Under the pieces are notes generated by a model. It saw only the letters and a program-made list of their open reading frames with translations, searched no databases and was not told where the DNA came from. A DNA stretch of 64,000 nucleotides from assembly GCA_023251235.1 (NCBI GenBank), contig JAHEZE010000002.1, positions 17,308-81,307 of the forward strand. Reading direction: 5' to 3'. Position numbers and translations under genes: made by a program. Below, piece by piece: positions 18,551 through 27,549 of this stretch (positions are counted from its first letter, which is position 1; the number at the start of each line of letters is the position of its first letter). This stretch comes from Sphingobacteriales bacterium. Its GTDB lineage: Bacteria; Bacteroidota; Bacteroidia; Chitinophagales; Chitinophagaceae.

Positions 18551-20053
18551 TTATGTTGATTTTCTTGATATAAACAGAAAACCAAGAAAAGTGAAAATGC
18601 CATTTATCAGAATCAGTTCATAGCCTATTTTATAACCATTAAATAGTTTTGCTGAAATAGTATTCAGGCCAAGCAAAATATGTAATTTTTTTTCATACCA
18701 TTCCGGGCTGCTTAATAAATCAACACTCAGCGCCAGCAAAGGAGCTATGATACAAACACTCCAGATAAGATTTGCTTTTAGTCTTCTTTTGGTTAATATG
18801 CCAAAAGCAAAAAGTCCAAGCAATGGCCCATAAGTAATCCCGGCAAATTTTAATATAAAGTCAATAATTAGTTTATCATTGATGGCTTTATACAAAAGTA
18901 CCATGATAAAAAAAATGAATGCAAAAGTGAAATGGACTTTAAGCCTTGTACCCTTTTTCTCTTTTTCTGTTCCGGATTGTTTGTTTATTCCAAGAATATC
19001 AATGCAGAAACAAGAGGTAAGTGAAGTAATGGCGCCATCCACACTGGGAAATAAGGCGGATATCAGTGCAATAATAAAAACAACCCCGGTAATGCCACTG
19101 AATGCATCACTCAACGCAATCGTAGGGAAGAGATCATCCGGTGCAGCAGATATACCTTTTGCATTTGCATACAGATATAATACACCGCCCAGCACCAGGA
19201 AAAGAAAATTAACGATCATCAGTATTCCGGTAAATGTCATGATGTTTTTCTGTGAATCTCTTTGCGTTTTTACGCTAATATTTTTTTGCATCATCTCCTG
19301 ATCGAGCCCCGTCATAGCAACGGCAATAAACATTCCGCCTAATATATGTTTCAGCGCAAATGAACCCGACTTTATATCCCAGTTAAAAATTTTTGTATAT
19401 CCTTTTTCATTCATCATGGAAAGAGCACCGGAAAAATCTGTGCCTAATGCTTTTATGATTACAATGATAAAAACCACCAACCCCACCAACATGCCGGTAG
19501 TTTGCAGCGTATCGGTATAAATAATCGTTTTCACTCCTCCTTCAAAAGTGTATAACAAAATCATCAATAATATCACGAGGGCAGTAACAATAAATGGAAC
19601 GCCCAGTTTATCCAAAATGAAAAGCTGAAGTATTATAATGACTAAATATAATCTTGCAGTAGCCCCTACTATTCTTGACAATATGAAAAAGGAAGCTCCG
19701 GCTTTATGAGCATTGATTCCAAACCTGGAATCCAGGTAAGTATAAATGCTGGTAAGATTCATCCGGTAGTACAACGGAATTAATACAAATGCTATCACCA
19801 TATATCCCAGCAAATACCCCAGCACTACCTGGAAATAATAAAAATTACTGCCCCCTACAGCTCCGGGGACGCTGACAAACGTGACGCCACTTAGTGAGGT
19901 CCCAATCATCCCAAAAGCAACCAGCATCCAGTTGCTGCTGCGATTGCCAATAAAAAAAGATTCATTATTAGAATTGCGGGAGGTAATCCACGCTACTCCA
20001 AGTAATAAAACAAAGTAACCGATTACAAAAGAAAATAATAATACCGGAGACAT
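18551..20053 (-). CDS. Sodium:solute symporter (SSS family)
   Basis: The 500-residue membrane protein has about 13 hydrophobic helices and SSS family marks: SNWMLVAFGMIGTSLSGVTFVSVPG near the start and GLDQEMMQKNISVKTQRDSQK near residue 245, the usual loop after TM7. It imports an organic solute with sodium; the substrate cannot be told. It is divergent from the LOG-family gene, with a palindrome between them (20058-20104), and 32 bases upstream of the O-methyltransferase gene. Confidence 0.9.
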   Translation of the reverse strand: MSPVLLFSFVIGYFVLLLGVAWITSRNSNNESFFIGNRSSNWMLVAFGMIGTSLSGVTFVSVPGAVGGSNFYYFQVVLGYLLGYMVIAFVLIPLYYRMNLTSIYTYLDSRFGINAHKAGASFFILSRIVGATARLYLVIIILQLFILDKLGVPFIVTALVILLMILLYTFEGGVKTIIYTDTLQTTGMLVGLVVFIIVIIKALGTDFSGALSMMNEKGYTKIFNWDIKSGSFALKHILGGMFIAVAMTGLDQEMMQKNISVKTQRDSQKNIMTFTGILMIVNFLFLVLGGVLYLYANAKGISAAPDDLFPTIALSDAFSGITGVVFIIALISALFPSVDGAITSLTSCFCIDILGINKQSGTEKEKKGTRLKVHFTFAFIFFIMVLLYKAINDKLIIDFILKFAGITYGPLLGLFAFGILTKRRLKANLIWSVCIIAPLLALSVDLLSSPEWYEKKLHILLGLNTISAKLFNGYKIGYELILINGIFTFLGFLFISRKST

Positions 20054-20057
20054 AAAT

Positions 20058-20104
20058 GATTTTAGATTTTATTCCGAAGGAACTCCTTCGGTGGATTTTA
20101 GATT
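20058..20104. repeat. Palindrome CCGAAGGA-AC-TCCTTCGG inside an 11-bp direct repeat
   Basis: The 8-bp-arm palindrome (20074-20091) is flanked by exact copies of GATTTTAGATT (20058-20068 and 20094-20104). It lies between two divergent starts, so it is in the leader or promoter of both genes. It could be a mobile intergenic repeat with target duplication. Confidence 0.6.
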
Positions 20105-20159
20105 ATAGATTTTAGTCACGATATTTACGGGGATAGGTTTGACAAGATATAATAATTCT

Positions 20160-20702
20160 ATGAAGATAAATTCACTCGCTGTTTTTTGTGGTTCTAAGAA
20201 CGGAAGCAATCCTGTTTTTTCCGGGCATGCCGCCCAATTAGGTAAATTATTAGTTGAGAATGGAATTACACTTATTTATGGAGGTGGCAGCAAAGGAATA
20301 ATGGGAGTCTTGGCAGATGCGATGATGGATAAAGGAGGAAGAGTAATCGGCGTCATTCCAAAAATTCTTATCGAATGGGAACACCAACATGAAGGAATAA
20401 CAGAATTAATAATTACAGAAGACATGCATGTACGCAAAAAGAAAATGTATGATTTGTGTGATGCAGCATTGATTTTACCCGGGGGTTTTGGTACGTTGGA
20501 TGAAATGTTTGAAATGGTAACATGGAATCAGTTATCCATTCATGATAAACCTATTTTCATTTTGAATTCAGATGGGTTTTATGACCATCTTATCCATCAT
20601 ATTCATCAAATTCAAACAAGTGGGTTCTTATATGAGCCCGTCGACAAAAGAATGAAGTTTATTGCATCTCCCGAAGAATTATTACTGTATATTAAAAGCT
20701 GA
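20160..20702 (+). CDS. LOG-family / TIGR00730 Rossmann-fold protein
   Basis: The 180-residue protein has the two LOG marks, GGGSKGIMGVLADA near residue 43 and PGGFGTLDEMFEM near residue 107. Proteins of this family are cytokinin-activating phosphoribohydrolases or, in bacteria, nucleotide 5'-monophosphate nucleosidases; the exact substrate is not known. The frame opens at a TTG (20139), but the ATG at 20160 gives the standard family start. It meets the next gene tail-to-tail with no gap. Confidence 0.9.
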   Translation: MKINSLAVFCGSKNGSNPVFSGHAAQLGKLLVENGITLIYGGGSKGIMGVLADAMMDKGGRVIGVIPKILIEWEHQHEGITELIITEDMHVRKKKMYDLCDAALILPGGFGTLDEMFEMVTWNQLSIHDKPIFILNSDGFYDHLIHHIHQIQTSGFLYEPVDKRMKFIASPEELLLYIKS

Positions 20703-21293
20703 TCATTTTCTATTTTTTCGATGCAGGTAAACTGCAAAACCAGCTCTAATAATTGGCAAAGCTCTGTTTTCAGAATCCCTATAGGGTGAATTAACATTTT
20801 TTAATGCATCAAACATAATAGCAAAATAGGAATAAGCCTGACCCACTATCCTTGTTCCATAACCAGCCCCCAATAAAATACTTTCAGCATTGAATTTATT
20901 TTTCACAGATGGATTCCCGTTGGTATATTTTGTCGTTACTGTTATCCAGTTATACTCCGGCAAAGCAGAAAGAAATAAAAATCGTACCGGCCAGATACGA
21001 ATGAAAGTACCTGCCCCATAATTAAATACATGGTCGCTAAATCCTGTGTACCGTAAAGAAGTATAATTAATATTGGTGGAGATACCGGCATCCAGCCATT
21101 TAGTGATGCTGTAACCAATTTCAGGATTGGCGCCCAACTGGAATATGCCGCTGCTGAAACCAAGATTCAGCGCTGAACCAATAAAAATATTTTCTTTTTT
21201 AAACTCAGCTTGCTTTTTTTCTTCTTGCTGGGCAAATAAGGCTGAAGAAAAACTCAAAGCCAGCAGAAAGATCATTGATAATTTAGTTTTCAT
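20703..21293 (-). CDS. Small exported beta-barrel-like protein, function unknown
   Basis: The 196-residue protein has a clear signal peptide (MKTKLSMIFLLALSFSSALFAQ) and then alternating hydrophobic/polar strands (IFIGSALNLGFSSG, AESILLGAGYGTRI, AGFAVYLHR) like a small outer-membrane barrel. It ends in a basic tail. I cannot assign a family beyond 'outer membrane beta-barrel'. Confidence 0.72.
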   Translation of the reverse strand: MKTKLSMIFLLALSFSSALFAQQEEKKQAEFKKENIFIGSALNLGFSSGIFQLGANPEIGYSITKWLDAGISTNINYTSLRYTGFSDHVFNYGAGTFIRIWPVRFLFLSALPEYNWITVTTKYTNGNPSVKNKFNAESILLGAGYGTRIVGQAYSYFAIMFDALKNVNSPYRDSENRALPIIRAGFAVYLHRKNRK

Positions 21294-21374
21294 GCTCAGA
21301 TTTATTATGAATGCTAATTTAACTCCAATTATTCGGATGGGCTTAATAGTAATTCGTTAAAATATATTTACTGA

Positions 21375-22784
21375 TTAAAATATTTTGCCGGCATTAAGAA
21401 TATTATTGGGATCAAATGCTTTTTTGATTTGTCGCATCAATTCCAGTTGTTTTTCTTCAAATACAATATTCATATATCCTTTCTGAATCAACCCTATGCC
21501 ATGCTCCCCGCTAATGGTACCACCGAGATTCTTCACCAGTTCAAAAAGTGCCCGTAAACATTTAGTCATTTCTATATCGCCAAAACTGTTAGGTGTTCCT
21601 TCTTTTTTAATACGAATATGAAGATTGCCATCACCGGCATGACCATAACATACCACATCGAAATCATATTGTCTGCCGAGTTCCTTCACACCACGGATTA
21701 ATGAAGGAAGCTCTGCTCTTGGCACCACCGTATCTTCTTCAATGGAATATCCTGCCAGTTTTACCGCTTCTGCCACTCTCCTTCTCAATTTCCATAATTC
21801 ATCTTTCTGCTGAGCATCATCAGCAAAATAAATTTCACCAATTTCATAATGCGTCAGCATTAAACTAATTGCTTCCATCTCGCTCATCAATACTTCCATA
21901 TTATTCCCATCCACTTCAATAATCAGATGTGCTTCTATATCGTCAGTTACCGGAATGGCACTGCTGTCAACAAATGCACTTACAATTTTCAAAGCATTAA
22001 TTTCAACCAACTCCATAGCGCTGGGTACAAAACCGGCTCTGAAGATGGCGCTGACTGCCTCGCCAGCCTGCTCCAGTTTTTTAAAAGGGACAAGCATCAG
22101 CAGATCATATTTGGGATGAGGAATAAGCCGAAGAACAATTTTAGTGACTATCCCTAATGTACCCTCACTGCCAACAATTAACTGAGTAAGGTTATACCCG
22201 GTAGAATTTTTTAAAACATTGGCGCCGGTCCAGATAATTTCTCCGGTGGGTAATACCACTTCAAGATTCAACACATAATCTTTCACCACACCATATTTAA
22301 CTGCTTTGGGTCCGCCACTGTTTTCTGAAATATTTCCTCCAATAAAACAAGAGCCACGGCTTGCAGGATCCGGTGGATAGAATAATCCTTTTTCTTTCAC
22401 CATTTGCTGCAATACTTCAGTTATTACTCCCGGTTCTGTTGTTACCTGGAGATTTCGTTCATCAATTTCTAAAATAGAATTCATTCTTTCGGTCGAAAGC
22501 AAAACACCACCAAGATGCGGCAAGGCGCCGCCGCTGAGGCCTGTACCGGCTCCTCTTGGAGTGACAGGGATTTTACCTGCATTGCAAATTTTCAGTATTG
22601 CACCAATCTCTTCTGCAGTTCTGGGTTTTATTACCACATCTGGTAAAAAATGAAGATTTTCTGTTTCGTCATGCGAATAATGCCGCAGTGTTTCTTCATC
22701 AAATAAAACAAAATCTTTTCCAACAATTTCTTTAAATAAATTAATAATTTGTGTTGTAAGTGCCGGTTTACTTATAGTCTGCAT
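21375..22784 (-). CDS. FAD-binding oxidase, GlcD / D-lactate dehydrogenase-like
   Basis: The 469-residue protein has an FAD-binding (PCMH-type) domain (about residues 40-220, including PVTPRGAGTGLSGGALPHLGG and PDPASRGSCFIGGNISENSGG) and the FAD-oxidase C-terminal domain with GEHGIGL near residue 430. It oxidises a 2-hydroxy acid such as glycolate or D-lactate; the substrate is inferred only from the family. No iron-sulfur partner (GlcF) is next to it. Start and length are usual. Confidence 0.9.
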   Translation of the reverse strand: MQTISKPALTTQIINLFKEIVGKDFVLFDEETLRHYSHDETENLHFLPDVVIKPRTAEEIGAILKICNAGKIPVTPRGAGTGLSGGALPHLGGVLLSTERMNSILEIDERNLQVTTEPGVITEVLQQMVKEKGLFYPPDPASRGSCFIGGNISENSGGPKAVKYGVVKDYVLNLEVVLPTGEIIWTGANVLKNSTGYNLTQLIVGSEGTLGIVTKIVLRLIPHPKYDLLMLVPFKKLEQAGEAVSAIFRAGFVPSAMELVEINALKIVSAFVDSSAIPVTDDIEAHLIIEVDGNNMEVLMSEMEAISLMLTHYEIGEIYFADDAQQKDELWKLRRRVAEAVKLAGYSIEEDTVVPRAELPSLIRGVKELGRQYDFDVVCYGHAGDGNLHIRIKKEGTPNSFGDIEMTKCLRALFELVKNLGGTISGEHGIGLIQKGYMNIVFEEKQLELMRQIKKAFDPNNILNAGKIF

Positions 22785-22857
22785 AATGTGAAATTGGGTC
22801 TAATGGTAAAAATCGTACAATTTCATTAATTAACTGAACCAGGAAAGAAGATTAATA

Positions 22858-23895
22858 TTAATTACGGAAAGAAGGACACATAGATTGACGTTTGTTTCCT
22901 AAATAGGTATCAAACACGCCTTGCTTTATGAGCGAAAATTCAAAAGCACCGCGGCCGTTATTGTATGTTTTCAAAGTTGACATGGTAGCGTCGTAAGTAA
23001 AAGTGGCTTTAATATCTTTCCATTGCAAACCCACCATCGGAATGAAAGCATCTTTAAGCCGGTAATATAAACCTCCGATTAACTGGTATTCGCCATCGCC
23101 CGATAAATTGTGATGAACATTGAAACCACCTACCATCTCGTAAGATTTTGCCTGTGTAGTAAAATAAATATTGGGGTTAAAAATCCATAGATTATTTAAT
23201 AAGAAACTACCATTCAAAAAACCAATATGCCGGATGGCTATCCTGTTATCAATGCCGGGAGATGCATCAAAAAAAGATTCATGGGGCTGATTCACATGAA
23301 GAGCGGAATAACCCGCATTCACATAAATTTTTTCATTAGGAAAATATGCATAATTAAGACCTAGCTGAATATCAAGATAGTTGATATTATTAGATGCCAA
23401 CGCTACAGATGTCGGTAATTTATTATCAAAAAATTTTCCATCATATTGGTCAGGAAATTTCAGGTTGATTACATGAATCTGTTTATTTGCCCAACCCACA
23501 TTAAAACCTGCACTTATCAAACTTCCGGCATCGATAAGCTGGTGATAAGCCAGTGAACCGTAAATTTTAGTAGAAGAAAGATTTCCGCTTCCAGCTTCAT
23601 CACGAAGAATAAAACCCCCGGCACCTATCCAACCATTTTCAAATCGGTTGCGCATTACCTGTACATCACCAAATGCACTCATGGTTTTATAAGGAATGGC
23701 CATAATGCTTGACCATTGATTCCTGTAATTAATACCCACCCTGTAATCTCCATCAGGAATAAATCCTGTATTAGCAGGATTGGTTGTAAGGGGGGAATTC
23801 ATGAACTGGGAAAAATGTAAATCCTGTGAGTAAGTACGAGGTACAAAGTACAAAGTACTTAGAAGTAATAGTAATATTGTTAAGTTCCTTTTCAT
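22858..23895 (-). CDS. PorP/SprF-family type IX secretion outer-membrane protein (second copy)
   Basis: The product is 345 residues from the ATG at 23895, which begins MKRNLTILLLLLSTLYF and gives a signal peptide; an ATG at 23925 is also in frame. After the signal comes the family start DLHFSQFMNSPLTTNPANTG and a barrel-like body. It lies right after the PKD/CHU_C gene (23927-27493), repeating the arrangement at 4097-9495. Confidence 0.9.
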   Translation of the reverse strand: MKRNLTILLLLLSTLYFVPRTYSQDLHFSQFMNSPLTTNPANTGFIPDGDYRVGINYRNQWSSIMAIPYKTMSAFGDVQVMRNRFENGWIGAGGFILRDEAGSGNLSSTKIYGSLAYHQLIDAGSLISAGFNVGWANKQIHVINLKFPDQYDGKFFDNKLPTSVALASNNINYLDIQLGLNYAYFPNEKIYVNAGYSALHVNQPHESFFDASPGIDNRIAIRHIGFLNGSFLLNNLWIFNPNIYFTTQAKSYEMVGGFNVHHNLSGDGEYQLIGGLYYRLKDAFIPMVGLQWKDIKATFTYDATMSTLKTYNNGRGAFEFSLIKQGVFDTYLGNKRQSMCPSFRN

Positions 23896-23926
23896 TAGCA
23901 CATTTGCATATCGGCTCACTTGCAAA

Positions 23927-26900
23927 TTACCTTATTAACGTTATATCTCCTTTTTTGGTTGTTCTGGTTCCATCAAAAAACTCAACTTCAAGTGTATAAG
24001 CATATACGTCCATGGGTTGTAACACACCTTTGAAACTGCCATCCCAACCAATACTTTTATCATTTGATTCAAAGACTTTCTGTCCCCAGCGGTTCCAGAT
24101 AATGAAATTCATTTTTGTGATGCCAAATCCTTTTACAAATATCTTACTATTTATATCGCCACTGTTCGGGGTAAATGCATTGGGCAAATCTACCAGGGCG
24201 GCAATGATTGTTTTTACATTCTGACAGGAAATATCAGCACAGCCAGATGAATTAAATGCAACCAGACAAGCATTGAATGTACCAGTTTTATTATACAGAT
24301 GAACTGCCGGCAATCTTGAAGCAGTTGCCAGGCTATCACCATCACCAAACAACCATTTGAAATTAACTGCATCTGGTGATGCAAGATTGACGAAAGTAGT
24401 AGCTGTGTTTTCAACTGGTGGATTGGGTGAAAAACTAAAATTAGATACCGGGTTGTTAAAAACATTAATGGTTAATCTTGTTGTATCAGAAAGATTACAG
24501 GTATTTAGATCATTCGCTATTAATGTTATAATATAGCTGCCCGTTACCGCATAGGTATGTACAGGATTTATTGCAACAGAAGTATTTCCATCACCGAAAT
24601 TCCATAAGAATGTTTGACCTGCTACTGATGTGTTGGTAAAAGTAGCAGTATAGGGTACACAACCTGTAGCAGGTGTAGTAAATTGTGCTTGCACTAATGG
24701 TGCAATATTGATTGTTTTTGTTACCGATTCAGAATTATTGCAATACGAAGTATCCTGCAATATCAATTTAATATTATAAGAACCGGTTGCTGTAAAAGAA
24801 TGAAATACCGAAGCTGTTCCGGTAATAATCACGGGAGAGCCGTCACCAAAATCCCATAAGAATGATTGATTGGTAAATGGCTTTATTAATGGTGCTACAG
24901 ATAAATTATCAAAACGGAATTTCAGCGAATCACATGGCGCCAGTTTTACTGGATTAAAATCTAGAGTCGCTTGCAGATTTCCCACTTTTATATGCAGATA
25001 TGCCGTATCCCGTATATTACAGGTTGTGGAATCCTCAGCAATCAACATTACCTGGTACAGGCCGGTCAAATTATACGTATGTGAAGTGTTGGGAACAGTA
25101 GTGATTATGGTAGGGGAACCATCACCAAAAGTCCAGTAATATTTCGCTGCATTAGCAATGGTGTCAATGAAATCAACAGTTAATGGAGCACACCCTGATG
25201 TATCTCTGGGCACACCATTGATTGATGATTGCAAACCGGCTTCAACCCCGGAAAAATCGAAAGAAATTTTAATCATCGCAAGATTACATCCTTGTGTAGG
25301 TGCAGCTCCATTTATGGGCGCCCATACACCGGGTGTTGTAGGAAAAATTGCTCCTCCGCCACAATTAGCACAAACAGCCTGATAAATAACTCCCTGCTGA
25401 TCAAACCGGCTGGTACCGCCATCAACATGATCTGTAAATCCGAGTCTTTGCCCAAAATAACTTCCAAACAACTGAGAGGTAGCATTCTTTTTTAATACAA
25501 AGAAATAAAAATCATTACCGTCAGTTGTAGATTGGATTGCATCTGCTGTAATTGGCAATCCTGTTGTTAAAGATGATTGATATGGATTTGAAGGCGGACT
25601 GATATCGCCACCCCACCCCGATACATAAACATTTTCACAATTATCAACAAGAAAGGCTGTTATTGAAATATTAGGCGTGGCTGCCGGTCTGCCAAATGTT
25701 GTTGAATAAATAAATGCTGAAAGATCGGGTTGAAGCTTAGCAATGAATTGTGGCGCTGAGCCATTATTAAATATTGCATTTACAATTGGCCATGTTCCTC
25801 TTGTTTGTCCGGTTACATAGGGAATTCCAAATTTATCGAATTTGATACCAAAGACCTGGTCGGTTGCTGGTGTTCCAAGATAGGTTGACTGTAAAATAGA
25901 ATTACCATTATTACTAATAATAGATACAAACCCATCTATCCCACCATTGTTAGAAGGACCAATAGTTCCAGCTGTATTGCCGGGAAAGTTTGTACTGGCA
26001 GTGCCACCACCAACATAGATATTACCGTTGGCTGCAAGTGAAAGCACGTAGGCTGCATCATCGGCATTGCCACCAAGATAGCTGGCAAACGTAAGTGATG
26101 ATACATTAGGATTCATTTTTAAAACAATACCATCCTGATTTCCTCCGCCAAAACCAGTTTGAAATGCTCCTGCTGTAGTTGGAAAATCAGTTGACCTGGA
26201 ACAAGAAGCCACATAGATATTTCCTCCCCCATCAAGAATAACTTCACTTCTTCCGTCATCACCATAATTCTGTTGCAATGATGATGCTCCACTTCTCGAT
26301 GCAGTGATATTTACCCCATCTTCTCCAGTGCCGCCAATCCTTTTTGATCCAATAAGCGCTGCTCCTGTCGCATTAAGTTTTGTAACTACTATATCATAAC
26401 TTCCACCAACACCAATTAATCCGCTTCCTGTTGTAGGATAGTCTGTTGACGAGGTTCTGCCTGCTAAAATGAGGTTGCCTGCACCATCCACAACAAGACT
26501 ATGTGGCTGATCATTTCCATTACCACCAATATAAGTTGCATAATTCCTTACGGTGCCATTGGGTGATAGCTTCATAATGCTGATATCAGAAGGTGGATTA
26601 CTGCCACCGCCTGCCCAGGTTGTTTGAAAAGCTCCTACAGTTGTTGGAAATCCGGTTTGAATATTTATCCCACCTGAATAAAAACTACCATCAGGGCCGT
26701 AGGTAGCGGTGTACCCCCAATTACTACCGGTACTGCCGGTAAATGAAACAAAAATAAGTGTGGGATCAATTATCAGGACTTCGGCAGGATTATAATTCTT
26801 TACGTCAAATCTTACTTCATTACCTGAGAGAATATATTTACAGGAAATTTTTGTACGTTGATTTTTTTCAAACTGATATGTAGCTGGATCAAGTTCTTTC

Positions 26901-27493
26901 AGATCGCCAACTGAGGTTTTAATAACTAGTTCATTATTTTTTACCTCCAGTTTATCTGCTCCCGAATAGCGCAAAGCAATTTTAGTAAGATCAGCACCGG
27001 GTTTTACTACAATATCATATTTCATTCTTCCTGCCTCTGTATAATACCTCACATCCACATTAGGATAAACATTTTTAAGAGTTACTCCCTGGAAAATCCG
27101 GCAATGGCCTGCCCATTTTGATGGATCATTACCAATAAAATAATTATTGTAGCTGTCAAGTGGTTTATCCGGTATGATTTCGAAATTAGCTGATGCTCCT
27201 GCAAAATTCACGGAATAGGCATGTGAACGAAGAACAGATGGTGATAGTTTTGAATCAATATTTGTATGGCCATGCAGTAGATCATGAATTTTTTTCATGT
27301 CATTTTCATTATACTGCAATACAGTAAATCCATTTGATTGGATAAAAACTGACCCGGCAGGTACATCACTTTTAAATTTTACCTTGCTATCCCATTGGCC
27401 TTTATTTTCTATAAATTCAAGATTCCCAATCTGGGCTTTTAAGGTTGCAGTAATAATGAGAAGGGATATGGTTATGTAGTAAATCCTGGGCAA
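23927..27493 (-). CDS. Large T9SS surface protein: DUF7948/SBBP-like propeller, PKD repeats, CHU_C terminus
   Basis: The 1,188-residue protein has a signal peptide (residues 1-20) and an N-terminal domain starting GNLEFIENKGQWD, typical of Bacteroidota proteins with SBBP beta-propeller repeats; the repeats follow (GGNGNDQPHSLVVDGAGN, GGNADDAAYVLSLAANGN). About four PKD domains come next (YYWTFGDG, FLWDFGDG, FLWNFGDG, FKWLFGDG; residues ~790-1080), and the protein ends with the TIGR04131 gliding domain (LPNAFTPNSGD, IWNRWGQKVFES, WDGSFKG). It is probably exported by T9SS and held at the surface. The PorP/SprF gene follows immediately. Confidence 0.9.
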   Translation of the reverse strand: MPRIYYITISLLIITATLKAQIGNLEFIENKGQWDSKVKFKSDVPAGSVFIQSNGFTVLQYNENDMKKIHDLLHGHTNIDSKLSPSVLRSHAYSVNFAGASANFEIIPDKPLDSYNNYFIGNDPSKWAGHCRIFQGVTLKNVYPNVDVRYYTEAGRMKYDIVVKPGADLTKIALRYSGADKLEVKNNELVIKTSVGDLKELDPATYQFEKNQRTKISCKYILSGNEVRFDVKNYNPAEVLIIDPTLIFVSFTGSTGSNWGYTATYGPDGSFYSGGINIQTGFPTTVGAFQTTWAGGGSNPPSDISIMKLSPNGTVRNYATYIGGNGNDQPHSLVVDGAGNLILAGRTSSTDYPTTGSGLIGVGGSYDIVVTKLNATGAALIGSKRIGGTGEDGVNITASRSGASSLQQNYGDDGRSEVILDGGGNIYVASCSRSTDFPTTAGAFQTGFGGGNQDGIVLKMNPNVSSLTFASYLGGNADDAAYVLSLAANGNIYVGGGTASTNFPGNTAGTIGPSNNGGIDGFVSIISNNGNSILQSTYLGTPATDQVFGIKFDKFGIPYVTGQTRGTWPIVNAIFNNGSAPQFIAKLQPDLSAFIYSTTFGRPAATPNISITAFLVDNCENVYVSGWGGDISPPSNPYQSSLTTGLPITADAIQSTTDGNDFYFFVLKKNATSQLFGSYFGQRLGFTDHVDGGTSRFDQQGVIYQAVCANCGGGAIFPTTPGVWAPINGAAPTQGCNLAMIKISFDFSGVEAGLQSSINGVPRDTSGCAPLTVDFIDTIANAAKYYWTFGDGSPTIITTVPNTSHTYNLTGLYQVMLIAEDSTTCNIRDTAYLHIKVGNLQATLDFNPVKLAPCDSLKFRFDNLSVAPLIKPFTNQSFLWDFGDGSPVIITGTASVFHSFTATGSYNIKLILQDTSYCNNSESVTKTINIAPLVQAQFTTPATGCVPYTATFTNTSVAGQTFLWNFGDGNTSVAINPVHTYAVTGSYIITLIANDLNTCNLSDTTRLTINVFNNPVSNFSFSPNPPVENTATTFVNLASPDAVNFKWLFGDGDSLATASRLPAVHLYNKTGTFNACLVAFNSSGCADISCQNVKTIIAALVDLPNAFTPNSGDINSKIFVKGFGITKMNFIIWNRWGQKVFESNDKSIGWDGSFKGVLQPMDVYAYTLEVEFFDGTRTTKKGDITLIR

Positions 27494-27549
27494 AATTTTC
27501 TTTTATCTAATTTAACGAAAAAGAGTGATAACGAGTTTTAAATCTTCTG

